This document shows, piece by piece, positions 38,447 through 48,325 of a stretch of 64,000 nt of DNA; position 1 is the stretch's first letter, and every line of letters starts with the position of its first letter. The stretch lies in contig NZ_CP025781.1 in the NCBI RefSeq assembly GCF_004194535.1, forward strand, positions 2,232,001 through 2,296,000, written 5' to 3'. Source of the stretch: Iodobacter fluviatilis. GTDB lineage: Bacteria > Pseudomonadota > Gammaproteobacteria > Burkholderiales > Chitinibacteraceae. Both the position numbers and the translations under genes were made by a program. The notes under the pieces are model-generated. The model saw nothing but the letters and a program-made list of their open reading frames with translations. It had not been told where the DNA came from and searched no databases.

Positions 38447-39343
38447 TTAATTTTCAAAATCAAGCTGGTTAGCGGGGGTGAAAAATGCTTTCTTTTGTGG
38501 TTTTTCTTGGCCATATTTAGCAATTAATTCTTGAGCTTTCGAGCTTTTTAAATACTCCAAAAAATGGAGCGTTTCTGGGGTTGGGTTTTTTTGCAATAAT
38601 GCAAGACATGGATTTACGAGATCTTCGCCCCCCCTCACAAGTATTTTTGTGTTTTTAATTGTATGTTTATTTGATATCCAAGTACCCCAATCGGTTATTG
38701 TATACATTCCCTCTTGATCTGCTTTTAAAAGAGCATCACTTGGGAATTTTTGATATTTAAAATACCATTGGTTGTTTTCATCAAAAGGAGCTTGATGAAT
38801 AAGTGTCCAAAGTAGTTTTTCTTTTATATTTGTACCCGATGAGTCGTCTCTTGTTAGGAATTTTTTTTCGTCTGGATTCTTTTTACCGTATTGAGCTATT
38901 TTTGCAAAAGCTTTGCTGGCGGAATCGGTTGGTAAAATATCGGCTTCATTTTTTTCAGGGCCAACAATTAAAAAATGATCGTTAAAAATAAGGCTGTAAT
39001 TACTGGCTAAATTTTGCGTTATCGCTTTTTTTGCATCAACTGGCTCATAGATAAGAGCTATGTCAACTTTGTTTTCTTTTAGAAGATTTAAGCTAAGTGA
39101 TGAAATGTTTTGATACCATGCGATTGCAATTTTTCTTTCTTTATTGATGGATAAATAATCTTCTGCAAGTGCTTTTAAAATTCCAGTAGGGCCAGCACCT
39201 CCATTGCTGATTTTTATTGTTAAATTACTAGTGTGGTCGCCATAAATTTCTTTTGATGTTTCATTTATTTGGTTTGATTGTTTTGCTTCGGTTATGTTAA
39301 AAGAAAGTGCTAGAAAAAGAATGAGTGTTTTTAATGGTTTCAT
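38447..39343 (-). CDS. Orphan periplasmic substrate-binding protein, TupA-like (tungstate/molybdate-type)
   Basis: 298 aa. A signal peptide (LKTLILFLALSFNITEA) precedes a periplasmic binding-protein fold. The pattern ISNGGAGPTGILKAL, KVDIALIYEP, LIFNDHFLIVGP and FLTRDDSSGTNIKEKLLW follows TupA-like oxyanion-binding proteins (TTTS...SGLL, DVLLVH, NDFVIVGP, SRGDxSGTHxKE), though the first loop is altered. There are no permease or ATPase genes nearby. The gene is A/T-rich compared with its neighbours, so transfer is likely; ligand unknown. Confidence 0.75.
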   Translation of the reverse strand: MKPLKTLILFLALSFNITEAKQSNQINETSKEIYGDHTSNLTIKISNGGAGPTGILKALAEDYLSINKERKIAIAWYQNISSLSLNLLKENKVDIALIYEPVDAKKAITQNLASNYSLIFNDHFLIVGPEKNEADILPTDSASKAFAKIAQYGKKNPDEKKFLTRDDSSGTNIKEKLLWTLIHQAPFDENNQWYFKYQKFPSDALLKADQEGMYTITDWGTWISNKHTIKNTKILVRGGEDLVNPCLALLQKNPTPETLHFLEYLKSSKAQELIAKYGQEKPQKKAFFTPANQLDFEN

Positions 39344-39615
39344 AGATTAAATCCAACAATAACATATTAACTATTTAATACTAATTAAAACATCACCTAT
39401 TTAAATAATAAACAGAGAATTTAGTAAAAAATAAAAATAATGTTAGCTATTAAAAAAGTGAGAGAGTCGTAGAGGTGGTTTTAAACTTAGAACCACTTTC
39501 AATTAAGCGCTTGGCCGATAGTGTGACCCCCGCTAAATATTACAAAACTTGACTTCAAAATTTCATAATCTCTACGAAGATAGTAAAACACTTTTTTTTT
39601 TCTATCAAGCGAGGC

Positions 39616-39806
39616 TAGGGTCTGTTGACGTTTCATTAACGCAGTGCAGTCCCAAAAAGGGGCTAAACCCGAAGGGCTGAGCCGGAAAATGGCCATTCAC
39701 TGCGCTATGCTCCTCGACAATAACCCGTTATTGCCTTCGTCACATACCTTGTGCCTAGCCGTTTTCCGGCTAAGCGCAATGGAGAATGAAACGTCAGCAG
39801 ACCTTA
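39616..39806. repeat. MITE family 1, 191-bp copy
   Basis: Same orientation as 37207-37475 but missing roughly 80 bp from the left arm. Termini TAGGGTCTGTTGACGTTTC and GAAACGTCAGCAGACCTTA. The right end overlaps the left end of the family-2 element. Confidence 0.83.
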
Positions 39807-39972
39807 GCAGCCTGTCGGGCTTAAGACTGATCTACTACGGAAAAGCCGGATTTGGCCATACTTTCACGCATTTTTTCGTTGAATAGCCAGCTATTCGCCT
39901 CAAAAGCCCGCGAAATCTGTCTCAAACCGGTCTTTCCCTCGCTACGATCGCTTAAGTCCGACAGGCTGCTAG
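39804..39972. repeat. MITE family 2, 169-bp copy
   Basis: Left terminus TTAGCAGCCTGTCGGGCTTA and right terminus GTCCGACAGGCTGCTAG. The middle differs from 32515-32682 but keeps the length and the right sub-terminal segment (TCGCT-CGATCG). It shares TTAG with the preceding family-1 copy. Confidence 0.8.
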
Positions 39973-39991
39973 GCGCTTGGCTTGCACGTCT

Positions 39992-41326
39992 TTATTTCAC
40001 AACAATTTCGCCCTTCAGACTATGCGGAAAGGTTTCAGTAATTAGTACTTCTACAAACTGATTGATCAGGCGTGGATTGCCAGCAAAGTTGACGATGCGG
40101 TTGTTATCTGTGCGGCCTGCCAGCTCTTGCAACTCAGGATTTTTACGAGCCATACCTTCTACCAGCACGCGTTGCAAGGTGCCGATCATGTTTTTGTTTA
40201 CGTTTAGCGCTAGCTCATCGATGCGGGCTTGCAGGCGTCTGAGGCGAGTGAGTTTCAGCTCTTCAGGCACATCGTCCGATAAATCGGCAGCAGGTGTGCC
40301 GGGGCGGCGGCTGTAAACAAAGCTGAACGAGGCATCAAAGCCCACATCGTTAATCAGCTTCATGGTGCGTTCAAAATCGTCTTCGGTCTCGCCAGGAAAG
40401 CCCACAATAAAGTCAGAGCTCAAGCAAATATCTGGGCGAGCGTCTTTAAGTTTGCGCACCAGCGATTTGAATTCCAGCGTGGTGTAGCCGCGCTTCATAT
40501 TCACTAATACGCGATCTGAGCCAGCCTGCACAGGCAAGTGCAGATGCGAAACCAGTTTAGGCAGGGTGCGATAGCAATCCACAATCCGCTGCGTCATTTC
40601 ACGTGGATGGCTGGTGGTGTAGCGCATACGCTCGATGCCGGGGATCTCGTGCACGTATTCGAGCAGGGTAGCAAAGTCGGCAATTTCGCCGTCTTCTATC
40701 GGTCCGCGATAGGCGTTGACGTTTTGCCCTAGCAGGGTGATTTCTTTAACGCCTTGCGCGGCAAGGCCAGCCACTTCGGCCAGCACTTCTTCAAACGGGC
40801 GGCTAAACTCGGTGCCGCGTGTGTAAGGCACCACGCAGAAGGAGCAATACTTGCTGCAACCTTCCATGATCGAAACAAAAGCCGTTGCGCCTTCAACGCG
40901 GGCTGGCGGCATATTGTCGAATTTCTCAATTTCAGGGAAAGAAATATCCACCTGAGAAACACCGCTGCTACGGCGCTGGGCAATCAAATCAGGCAGGCGG
41001 TGCAGGGTTTGCGGGCCAAATACCATATCCACATAGGGCGCGCGTTTTACAATCGCCGCGCCTTCTTGCGAGGCCACGCAGCCGCCCACACCAATCAATA
41101 GGTTTGGGTTTTTAAGCTTGAGTTCACGCACACGGCCAAGATCGGAAAAAACTTTTTCCTGCGCTTTTTCGCGCACGCTACAGGTATTAAACAAAATCAC
41201 ATCGGCTTCTTCGACATTGTCGGTCTGCGTTAAGCCTTCGGAAGCGTGCAATACATCGGCCATTTTGTCCGAATCGTATTCGTTCATTTGGCAGCCGAAG
41301 GTTTTGATAAATACTTTTTTACTCAT
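39992..41326 (-). CDS. miaB: tRNA-2-methylthio-N6-dimethylallyladenosine synthase
   Basis: 444 aa. The N-terminal UPF0004 domain binds an auxiliary 4Fe-4S cluster ([24 protein letters not shown]); the radical-SAM motif is [15 protein letters not shown]; a TRAM domain ends the protein. It methylthiolates i6A37 of tRNAs reading UNN codons. Normally directly upstream of phoH-ybeY-corC-lnt; here about 2.8 kb of other DNA intervenes. Confidence 0.96.
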   Translation of the reverse strand: MSKKVFIKTFGCQMNEYDSDKMADVLHASEGLTQTDNVEEADVILFNTCSVREKAQEKVFSDLGRVRELKLKNPNLLIGVGGCVASQEGAAIVKRAPYVDMVFGPQTLHRLPDLIAQRRSSGVSQVDISFPEIEKFDNMPPARVEGATAFVSIMEGCSKYCSFCVVPYTRGTEFSRPFEEVLAEVAGLAAQGVKEITLLGQNVNAYRGPIEDGEIADFATLLEYVHEIPGIERMRYTTSHPREMTQRIVDCYRTLPKLVSHLHLPVQAGSDRVLVNMKRGYTTLEFKSLVRKLKDARPDICLSSDFIVGFPGETEDDFERTMKLINDVGFDASFSFVYSRRPGTPAADLSDDVPEELKLTRLRRLQARIDELALNVNKNMIGTLQRVLVEGMARKNPELQELAGRTDNNRIVNFAGNPRLINQFVEVLITETFPHSLKGEIVVK

Positions 41327-41412
41327 TAATACTTACTCATATCTGTAAATACTGCTGTAGGGCAGGTGTAAATCGCTGGTATTAAAGCTCAATAGATTTA
41401 ATGGCTGCCAGC

Positions 41413-41739
41413 TTATTCTGTGGCCTGTATTTTTGGGCGTTTTTTTATCGCGCTGACTTCATCGGCATTTAATAGCCATAGCCGCCATACATTGCCCGAG
41501 GTGGCTTCAATCTGAAACCAGACGGCGGCTTGCTGCGGTATATGGCTTTGCATGATGAGCGCGTTATTCTGCCCGTAGACGCGTAGGCCAGGGGAAGTAC
41601 GGTAAATTTTGTCGTCAATTTTAATTTCTGGGATAGCTGCGGCTTTGAGTTCGCCGAGCTGCCCGTCCATAGGAATGGTTCTTGCTGCATAGCATGGGAT
41701 TGCCGTAACAAGGGCCAGCCAAAACAAGCACTTATGCAT
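41413..41739 (-). CDS. Conserved small exported protein
   Basis: 108 aa with a signal peptide (KCLFWLALVTAIPCYA). The mature part has RTIPMDGQLGELKAAAIPEIKID, SPGLRVYGQNNALIM and VWRLWLLNADEV, a pattern I associate with short betaproteobacterial exported proteins of unknown function. It would fold as a small beta protein in the periplasm. Stands alone between garK and miaB. Confidence 0.65.
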   Translation of the reverse strand: MHKCLFWLALVTAIPCYAARTIPMDGQLGELKAAAIPEIKIDDKIYRTSPGLRVYGQNNALIMQSHIPQQAAVWFQIEATSGNVWRLWLLNADEVSAIKKRPKIQATE

Positions 41740-41916
41740 GAGTTACTTTCCACGTGATGGAAAAACCGCAATGGTAACATGGTGCCCGCATTGAAAGCAC
41801 CGCCATCGGGAAGATTGCGTGTTTTATGCCCAAGCCACCGTGGCGTAGTGGTGGCTGATGGGCTTAAGGCAATAGAGTGCTTGAGGCGGGCTAAGGAAGG
41901 TGATTTGCGGCGTTGT

Positions 41917-43059
41917 TTATTGCAGAGATTGGCCAATTTTAATAGTGGCAGCAATATTTCTGGCGCAAAGGCGTATGTTTTCTGCGGCATGTACCAGTGC
42001 TTCTTCTATAGATACCGCACGATTTAAAACGCTGAATACCGCTTCAATGCCATGCTGATGCACCACGCCCACGTCGGGGCTCAGGCAGCCTGCGATGCCA
42101 ATCACTGGGATATCAAAAACCTTGGCCATTTGCGCGACGCCCATTGGAGTTTTGCCGTATATGGTTTGGCTATCCATACGGCCCTCGCCCGTGATGACTA
42201 GATCTGCGTTTTGTAAAAGGGCGGCAAATTGTACGGCTTCCAGCACAATTTCTACCCCCGGGCGCAGGCTGGCGCTTAAAAAAGCCAGTGCTGCTGCTCC
42301 CATGCCTCCCGCAGCGCCACTCCCCTTGGCCGCAACAATATCTACGCCGATTTGCTCTTTAATGATGCGGGCGTAATGGCTAAGGTTAGCGTCGAGGATT
42401 TTGACCATCTCTGGCGTGGCGCCTTTTTGTGGGCCAAAAACGGCAGCCGCACCATGCTCGCCGGTGAGCGGGTTATCCACATCGCAAGCCACTTCTATTT
42501 TGCATTCCGCGATGCGCGGATCAAGCCTGGATAGATCAATCTTAGCCAGTTGATCTAAACCAGCCGCTCCAAAGCCCAGTGCTGCTCCGCTCTCGGTTAA
42601 AAAGCGCCCACCTAGCGCTTGGATCATTCCCATGCCGCCATCTACCGTCGCACTGCCGCCTATGCCCAGAATAATATGAGTGGCACCGTTATCCAGTGCG
42701 GCCAAAATCAGCTCGCCGGTACCGTAGCTGGTGGTGAGCATAGGGTTGCGCAGGGCAGGAGAAACCAGCGTTAAGCCGCTGGCCGCCGCCATCTCGATAA
42801 TGGCGGTTTGGCCATCGCCCGATAAGCCAAAAAAAGCACTGACGCATTCGCCCAGCGGGCCAGTTACTGATTGCTGGATCATGCGCCCGCCGGTGGCGGC
42901 CACTAAGGCTTCAACCGTGCCCTCGCCGCCGTCTGCCACGGGGATTTTTATATATTGGGCATGGGGTAGAACTTCCCTAAAGCCCGCTTCAATTTGCGTG
43001 GCAACGTCTAGAGCTGAAAGGCTTTCTTTGTAGGAATCGGGGGCAATGATAATTTTCAT
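41917..43059 (-). CDS. garK: Glycerate kinase, GarK/GlxK type
   Basis: 380 aa class II glycerate kinase. [63 protein letters not shown] and [12 protein letters not shown] are family landmarks. It phosphorylates D-glycerate to 2-phosphoglycerate. It is 11 bases downstream of the gntP-type gene, with cdaR behind, indicating a glycerate or sugar-diacid use operon. Confidence 0.95.
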   Translation of the reverse strand: MKIIIAPDSYKESLSALDVATQIEAGFREVLPHAQYIKIPVADGGEGTVEALVAATGGRMIQQSVTGPLGECVSAFFGLSGDGQTAIIEMAAASGLTLVSPALRNPMLTTSYGTGELILAALDNGATHIILGIGGSATVDGGMGMIQALGGRFLTESGAALGFGAAGLDQLAKIDLSRLDPRIAECKIEVACDVDNPLTGEHGAAAVFGPQKGATPEMVKILDANLSHYARIIKEQIGVDIVAAKGSGAAGGMGAAALAFLSASLRPGVEIVLEAVQFAALLQNADLVITGEGRMDSQTIYGKTPMGVAQMAKVFDIPVIGIAGCLSPDVGVVHQHGIEAVFSVLNRAVSIEEALVHAAENIRLCARNIAATIKIGQSLQ

Positions 43060-43070
43060 GATCGCAAACC

Positions 43071-44327
43071 TTAAAATTTAAACACACCAAAAATCAGCGT
43101 AGAGACAATCGTAATTGACAAACCAACCGCTGTTTCGTAAGGAATAACTTTAAGCCGTTCGGTAATGCTCATATTGACCGCACCACCCGTGGCGTGAAAG
43201 AAACTACCGTGCGGCATATGATCAAACACGGTAGAGCCTGCGTGGATCATGGCTGCACCGGCAAGGGCGGGCACACCTAGCTCTAGTAGGGTGCTACTGA
43301 ATACCTGCGCAGCTACAACGGTGCCAGCGGTGGTGGAGGCGGTAGCCAGCGACATTAACGCCCCAGAAATGGGGGCCAGCATATAGGCGGGCAGGCCTGA
43401 GCCTTGCAATGCTTCGATCAGCACGGTTTTAAGGCTGGACGCGCCGATAATCCCTGCCAAAGTGCCCGTGCCCAGCAGCATAATCGCCACCGGAGCCATG
43501 CGGCCTAAGCCCGCTACGGCAAATTGATTGCTGTCTTTAAAGCGGCCCATCGCCAGCGCGCCGAGTAAGCCGCCGAGGGGGAGGGCGAGCAGCGGGTCGA
43601 TCACAATGCCAAACACGGGCCGAAGTGAGAGCAGGATAATCGCCACCAGCGGGGCAACAATGGCGGTGGCAAATGAAGGCAGGGCCTTGCGGTCAAAAGC
43701 GACCACTTCGCTGGCCTCTACCTTGCTGCCTTTATTGACCAGCTTTTTGGCAATGAAATAGGCAACCACCAGGCCAACCAAGCCTGGCACTATCCCCGCC
43801 GCCATCACTGAGGTGAGCGGCACATGAAAAGCATCGGCCGCCGCAATCGCATTCGGATTGGGCGACATCACATTGCCCGCCTTACCGCCACCTATCATGG
43901 CCAGCAAAATCGCCATTTTGGATAGATCGGCTTGGCGCGCAATCGCGAGGGCAATTGGGGCAACGGTAATTACCGCCACATCAATAAATACGCCAACGGC
44001 GGTTAAAATCATGGTGGCGATCGCTAAGGCCAGCAGGGCGCGGGTTTCGCCCACTTTTTTGACGATGGTGTCAGCGATACTGGCTGCAGCACCTGATTCG
44101 ATTAGCACCCCCGCTAGCACACCGGCCGCTAGAATCCGCATCACGGCAGGGATAATGCCTTTTGCGCCGCCCATCATTAGATTAACGGTGCTGGATAAAT
44201 CCACGCCCCCCACAATCCCGCCAACTAAAGCGCCAACGATCATGCCGTAGGCGGGCGGCACTTTTCGTAAAATCAGAAAAATGGCAACAACGAGCGCACT
44301 GAGCGCGCCTAGAGTGCTGACTTCCAT
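43071..44327 (-). CDS. GntP family permease (gluconate/glycerate type)
   Basis: 418 aa with about 12 hydrophobic helices. [60 protein letters not shown] and [21 protein letters not shown] are typical of GntP symporters. Given the adjacent glycerate kinase the substrate is probably glycerate (inference). Confidence 0.9.
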   Translation of the reverse strand: MEVSTLGALSALVVAIFLILRKVPPAYGMIVGALVGGIVGGVDLSSTVNLMMGGAKGIIPAVMRILAAGVLAGVLIESGAAASIADTIVKKVGETRALLALAIATMILTAVGVFIDVAVITVAPIALAIARQADLSKMAILLAMIGGGKAGNVMSPNPNAIAAADAFHVPLTSVMAAGIVPGLVGLVVAYFIAKKLVNKGSKVEASEVVAFDRKALPSFATAIVAPLVAIILLSLRPVFGIVIDPLLALPLGGLLGALAMGRFKDSNQFAVAGLGRMAPVAIMLLGTGTLAGIIGASSLKTVLIEALQGSGLPAYMLAPISGALMSLATASTTAGTVVAAQVFSSTLLELGVPALAGAAMIHAGSTVFDHMPHGSFFHATGGAVNMSITERLKVIPYETAVGLSITIVSTLIFGVFKF

Positions 44328-44498
44328 CGCTTGAAACTCCTGTTCAGGCTGAGTATTGCGGATAGTGGATGTTGAACAGGATAAACGCCCTATGTGGGGA
44401 GATCTTCGTGCGGATGCCTATAAATTAATGCGGTAATTGCATTGTTTTAAGTGCTTTATCACAACTCAAGGTTTTATCCGCAATACGTTCTCTGTTTT

Positions 44499-44569
44499 CG
44501 TCATTCCCGCGCAGGCGGGAATCCAGTAGCGCTGGGCTGGATCTCCGATAAAATCACTCGGGGATGACG
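44499..44569. repeat. CGTCAT...ATGACG palindromic repeat, copy 3
   Basis: 71 bp. Left arm CGTCATTCCCGCGCAGGCGG is the best match to the Neisseria dRS3-like core; right arm ends CTCGGGGATGACG. Lies between the permease gene and cdaR. Confidence 0.8.
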
Positions 44570-44616
44570 ACTCTTCAGCTCGGGAAATCATTTAGAGCCA
44601 TAGCCAAATGCCGGCT

Positions 44617-45762
44617 TCAGCCAATTTGCAAAGCGGCGTAGAGCAAAAATCGCTCATCTGTTTTGCTGAGGGTAAGGCCGGTAATGACCTCAATCCGGCT
44701 CAGTCGATAATCCAGAGTGTTGCGGTGAATGTGCAAAAACTGCGCTGTTTCTCCGAGGCGGGTATCGCAGGCAAACCATGCCTGCAATGTTTTACGCAGT
44801 TGGCCATTGCTATCCTGGCGCTCAAGGTTTTTAAGCGGGATACGCAGCTGCGCGGCTTGCCAGCCTGAATTTAATCCGGCCAGTAGCACGGGCAAGCTTA
44901 AATCCTGATAAAAAAAGCAGGCCTGCTCCGGCTTGCGTGTTTTGCCAATTTGCAGGGTAGTGATCGCGCTTTGATAAGACAGCGCCACGGCATTGGCGGT
45001 ACTAAAATATTGCCCTAGCGCAATGCGTACCCCCAGCCTACTTTTGTTGGCGACCCGTGTGAGTAAATCGTGCACGCGGAGCCGGTGCTCTTGCGGATTC
45101 CAGCGCCCTTGATGATCTAGCGCTGGTTTGAGTACCACTAATTCGGTTAAAGAAACGGTGGCAACTAGATTGTCGCGCTCTGGCGTACTCAGTAGGGTTT
45201 GTAGCTCTTGCAACTCGGCCAGTGCAGCATCAATGCCTAATGCTCCGCTATCTACCTCGATCACGGCCACCACGCGTGGGCGCTGGATATCGACGCCTAG
45301 CTTTTGCGCCCAAGCTTCTAGGTCTGAATGCAGCGCGGCTTCACCTTTGATGAGTTGCAAAACCAACTCTTCGCGGTAGCGAGTGTCGCGCCCCAGAGCC
45401 TGAATCAGCCTTGCTTGTTCTAAGCTCATTTCCGCCGTCATCCGCACCAGCTCGCCATAGTGGCGCACCGCATCGGGCTGGCCGGTGATACCGACCACGC
45501 CCACAATTTGCCCGGCAAGGCGCAGCGGTAAATTCACGCCAGGGCGAACACCGTGCAGCTGTAGTGCCATCGCATCATCAATTTCTACCGTGCGCTGCTG
45601 CGACAACACCAGCAAAGCCCCTTCATGCTGCTGGCCGATTCTGGAGCGCTCACCGCTGCCGATCAATGTGCCGGAGGCATCGATCACATTGACGTTACAG
45701 CTGATGATCGCCATGGTGCGATCGACGATTTCTTGCGCAAGGCGGGCATTGAGCAGCGACAT
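44617..45762 (-). CDS. cdaR: Sugar-diacid/glycerate utilisation regulator, CdaR type
   Basis: 381 aa. An N-terminal sugar-diacid-binding domain (LNARLAQEIVDRTMAIISCNVNVID, GVNLPLRLAGQIVGVVGITG) is followed by a PucR-type C-terminal HTH (LRKTLQAWFACDTRLGETAQ, LHIHRNTLDYRLSRIEVITG). CdaR activates glucarate, galactarate and glycerate genes in E. coli; here it precedes gntP and garK on the same strand. Its start is 17 bp from a MITE. Confidence 0.93.
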   Translation of the reverse strand: MSLLNARLAQEIVDRTMAIISCNVNVIDASGTLIGSGERSRIGQQHEGALLVLSQQRTVEIDDAMALQLHGVRPGVNLPLRLAGQIVGVVGITGQPDAVRHYGELVRMTAEMSLEQARLIQALGRDTRYREELVLQLIKGEAALHSDLEAWAQKLGVDIQRPRVVAVIEVDSGALGIDAALAELQELQTLLSTPERDNLVATVSLTELVVLKPALDHQGRWNPQEHRLRVHDLLTRVANKSRLGVRIALGQYFSTANAVALSYQSAITTLQIGKTRKPEQACFFYQDLSLPVLLAGLNSGWQAAQLRIPLKNLERQDSNGQLRKTLQAWFACDTRLGETAQFLHIHRNTLDYRLSRIEVITGLTLSKTDERFLLYAALQIG

Positions 45763-45778
45763 AAAAGGCCTGTGGTCT

Positions 45779-46048
45779 TAGGGTCTGTTGACGTTTCATT
45801 CGCCATTGCGCTGAGCCGGAAAACGGCCAGACACAAGGCATGTGACGAAGGTAATAACGGGTTATTGTCGAGGAGCATAACGCAGTGAATGGCCATTTTC
45901 CGGCTCTGCCCTTCGGGTTTAGCCCATTTTGGGGGCGGAACGAAAGTTAAAAATCGCTGATGGTACTCGTGCCATATCGCAATTTTCTCCTTGTTCAGCC
46001 CCAAAACTGGGCCAAACGCAGCTGTGAATGAAAGGTCAACAGACCCTA
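45779..46048. repeat. MITE family 1, full 270-bp copy, inverted orientation
   Basis: Reverse orientation compared with 37207-37475. Termini TAGGGTCTGTTGACGTTTC and GAAAGGTCAACAGACCCTA. It fills the whole space between cdaR and the ArsR gene and ends exactly where the ArsR stop codon begins. Confidence 0.85.
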
Positions 46049-46735
46049 TTAGATACTAATTCCGAACAGAGATTGCAGTGCATTTTTTCCCGCAGAGTTG
46101 ATTTGTAGGCGGCGGCTGTCTAAATCCTGTGCAACCCAGCCGCGTTGTTTGGCTAATTGCAGCAGTGCTGCGCCAAGTGCTCCGCCGATATGTGGGCTGC
46201 GCTCGCTCCAGTCGAGGCAGGCACAGGCAAAATGTCGGCGTTTTTTGCTGATCTCAGCGATATCTAGGCCTAATTTTTCCATGGCAGCCTTGCCATCGCT
46301 GCTTAATAAATATTGTGCTGTATCACTGGGGTCTGGCTGTAGCCAGCCCAGCTCAAATAAGCGGTTATGAAGACGAACGGCAAGCGTTCCGGCCATATGG
46401 TCGTAACAGGTGCGGGCGGCGTGCAGATAATGCGGTGTATTGGGTGTGAATGTGTTTTTGGGCGGCGCAGCAATCAGTAGCAGGGCTTCTAGCGCCGATG
46501 CCACATCGTGATTATGCAGGCGGTAGTAGCGATGCCTGCCCTGCGCCAGCATGCTGAGTAATTGCTCTGCTTTGAGCCGTGCCAGATGCTCGCTGGCGGT
46601 GGATGCGCTGACTTCTCCCACAATGGCCAGCTCGGTTGCGGTGCGCGCTTTGCCATCAAGCAGGCAGCAGAGCATTTTTGCCCGTGCTGGCTCGGCAATG
46701 GCGGCGGCGACACTGGCGAGTCGGCTGTCTTGCAT
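46049..46735 (-). CDS. ArsR-family transcriptional regulator
   Basis: 228 aa, longer than simple ArsR sensors. The winged-helix N-terminus has AEPARAKMLCCLLDGKARTATELAIV, SASTASEHLARLKAEQLLS and QGRHRYYRLHN. The C-terminal half (AARTCYDHMAGTLAVRLHNRLFELGWL, HFACACLDWSERSPHIGGALG) is the extension typical of ArsR proteins linked to efflux or oxidoreductase genes, with cysteines that could sense a ligand. Divergent from the P450 gene, so it likely represses it. The stop codon abuts a MITE. Confidence 0.88.
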   Translation of the reverse strand: MQDSRLASVAAAIAEPARAKMLCCLLDGKARTATELAIVGEVSASTASEHLARLKAEQLLSMLAQGRHRYYRLHNHDVASALEALLLIAAPPKNTFTPNTPHYLHAARTCYDHMAGTLAVRLHNRLFELGWLQPDPSDTAQYLLSSDGKAAMEKLGLDIAEISKKRRHFACACLDWSERSPHIGGALGAALLQLAKQRGWVAQDLDSRRLQINSAGKNALQSLFGISI

Positions 46736-46809
46736 ATTTCGGTCCGGGGCGAAGTAAGGGGTGGGGTTAATCTACACAATAATGTTTTTAAGTACCAGCG
46801 AGATGATTC

Positions 46810-47853
46810 ATGCCCCCCATCCATGCTATAGCCGCAGCGACGCATCCAAATCCTTACCCTTATTACGCAAGCCTGCGTGCCACGACGCCTTTTTTCTTTG
46901 ATACGGAGCTGGCTTGCTGGGTGGCCAGCACGGCAGAGTTGGTCGGGCAAATTATGCAAAACCCGCATTGCCAAGTGCTTGCGCCTGCTAGTGCATCGAG
47001 GGCTGCAGAATTGTTTTCCCGTTTGATCCGTATGAATGAGGGAGAGGCACATGCGCCTTTAAAACGGCGTTTGCAGCAGGGGCTGGCAGAGCTGGATTTA
47101 TCTGCAACCCACTTACTGCTACTGACGCAACGATGGCTAAAGCGTCTGCCCGAGGGGCCGTCCTTAAATACGCTCTGTCGCCACCTGCCAGTACTGGTGC
47201 TGGCGGATGCGCTGGGTTTTGCGCCTCAGCTGCGGCTGGTAGAGTGGATCAGCCAATTGGTTGCCTACTTATCGGCCTTTAGTTCTGAAGCTGAGCGGCT
47301 TCAGGCCAGCGTGGCGGCAGAGCATCTGCTTGCACATTTTTCAGGGCTTAGGCCGGAGCATTGCAGCCTGCTGCTGCAGGAGTTTAATCAGCAGGTGGTG
47401 CTGGCAAATTTAATCGGCTTGCTGACGCAAAGCTATGAAGCCACGGCAGGTTTATTGGGCAATAGCCTGATTGCCCTTGCGCAAAATCCTGAGGTTTATC
47501 AGCGCATTCTGGCCGGAATAGAGCCAATAAGTGCGTTGGTAGAAAGCGTCGCGGTTCAGGACCCTAGCGTGCAAAACACCCGCCGCGTTGTTACTCAAGC
47601 AATAGAAATCTACGGCCAGCAGCTTGCAGTGGGCGACACGATTTTGCTGCTGCTGGCGTCTGCTAATCATGATGCCAGTAGCAGCGAGCACTTTAGTTTT
47701 GGTTATGGCAGGCATGCTTGCCCAGGGCAAGCGCTGGCAACCAGGCTGGCAACGGTGATTCTTGATGCTTACCTTTGCGGTGAAAATAGGCCGCTCCCTG
47801 TTCGTTGGGCTTATCAGGCTTCAGCTAATGCCCGTATCCCTCAATTTAATTAA
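46810..47853 (+). CDS. Short, atypical cytochrome P450
   Basis: 347 aa, against about 400 for usual bacterial P450s. The haem loop FSFGYGRHACPG (295-306, Cys304) is intact, and the PSVQNTRR stretch after helix K is recognisable. Helix I reads LLTQSYEATAGLLGN in place of AGxET. The K-helix ExxR reads ESVA (245-248), with no Arg. The usual Dp-x-x-Fd-x-x-R meander is shortened (ANHDASSSEHFSF). Fold and haem binding look likely, activity less so. Forms a unit with the ABM gene 12 bp downstream and a divergent ArsR gene. Confidence 0.82.
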   Translation: MPPIHAIAAATHPNPYPYYASLRATTPFFFDTELACWVASTAELVGQIMQNPHCQVLAPASASRAAELFSRLIRMNEGEAHAPLKRRLQQGLAELDLSATHLLLLTQRWLKRLPEGPSLNTLCRHLPVLVLADALGFAPQLRLVEWISQLVAYLSAFSSEAERLQASVAAEHLLAHFSGLRPEHCSLLLQEFNQQVVLANLIGLLTQSYEATAGLLGNSLIALAQNPEVYQRILAGIEPISALVESVAVQDPSVQNTRRVVTQAIEIYGQQLAVGDTILLLLASANHDASSSEHFSFGYGRHACPGQALATRLATVILDAYLCGENRPLPVRWAYQASANARIPQFN

Positions 47854-47864
47854 TAGGACTTCCC

Positions 47865-48209
47865 ATGATTGCTGTTATTTTTGAAGTGTGGCTTGCCCCT
47901 GAGCAGATGACGGAATACTTAAACCTTGCGGCAGATTTACGCGATGAGCTGGTGCTACAGGATGGTTTTATTTCGATTGAGCGCTTTAGCAGTATTAGCG
48001 AGGCGGGCAAGATGCTTTCGCTCTCGTTCTGGCGTGACGAGTCAGCGGTTAAAGCGTGGCGCTGTAGTGCCATGCATCGCGATGCGCAGCTGCTGGGGCG
48101 CAAGAGCGTGTTTAAAAATTATCGGCTGCGTGTAGCTAAGGTGGCGCGGGATTATGGCATGGCTGAACGGGGGCAGGCTCCGGCAGATAGCTTGTCTCTA
48201 CATGGCTAA
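47865..48209 (+). CDS. Antibiotic biosynthesis monooxygenase (ABM) domain protein
   Basis: 114 aa ferredoxin-like ABM fold: IAVIFEVWLAPEQMTEYLNLA at the start, DGFISIERFSS in the middle, LSLSFWRDESAVKAWR later. Family members are small cofactor-free monooxygenases or haem-degrading enzymes. Starts right after the P450 gene; probably co-transcribed. Substrate unknown. Confidence 0.85.
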   Translation: MIAVIFEVWLAPEQMTEYLNLAADLRDELVLQDGFISIERFSSISEAGKMLSLSFWRDESAVKAWRCSAMHRDAQLLGRKSVFKNYRLRVAKVARDYGMAERGQAPADSLSLHG

Positions 48210-48325
48210 ATAATAAGGGGTGGCCATATTTACATACTGACGTGCCACTTTTTTACGACAAAAGAATAGTTGCACCGATGTTATGCTGTTCGCTTCGCCC
48301 TGTTGGCTGTAAGGAATGATGCGTG

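Larger units (their letters stand above)
39344..39991. other. Gap upstream of the binding-protein gene, mostly repeat DNA
   Basis: 39344-39610 is A/T-rich and presumably holds the promoter of the binding-protein gene. The rest is a family-1 MITE (39616-39806) joined to a family-2 MITE (39804-39972), which ends 20 bp from the miaB stop. Confidence 0.7.
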
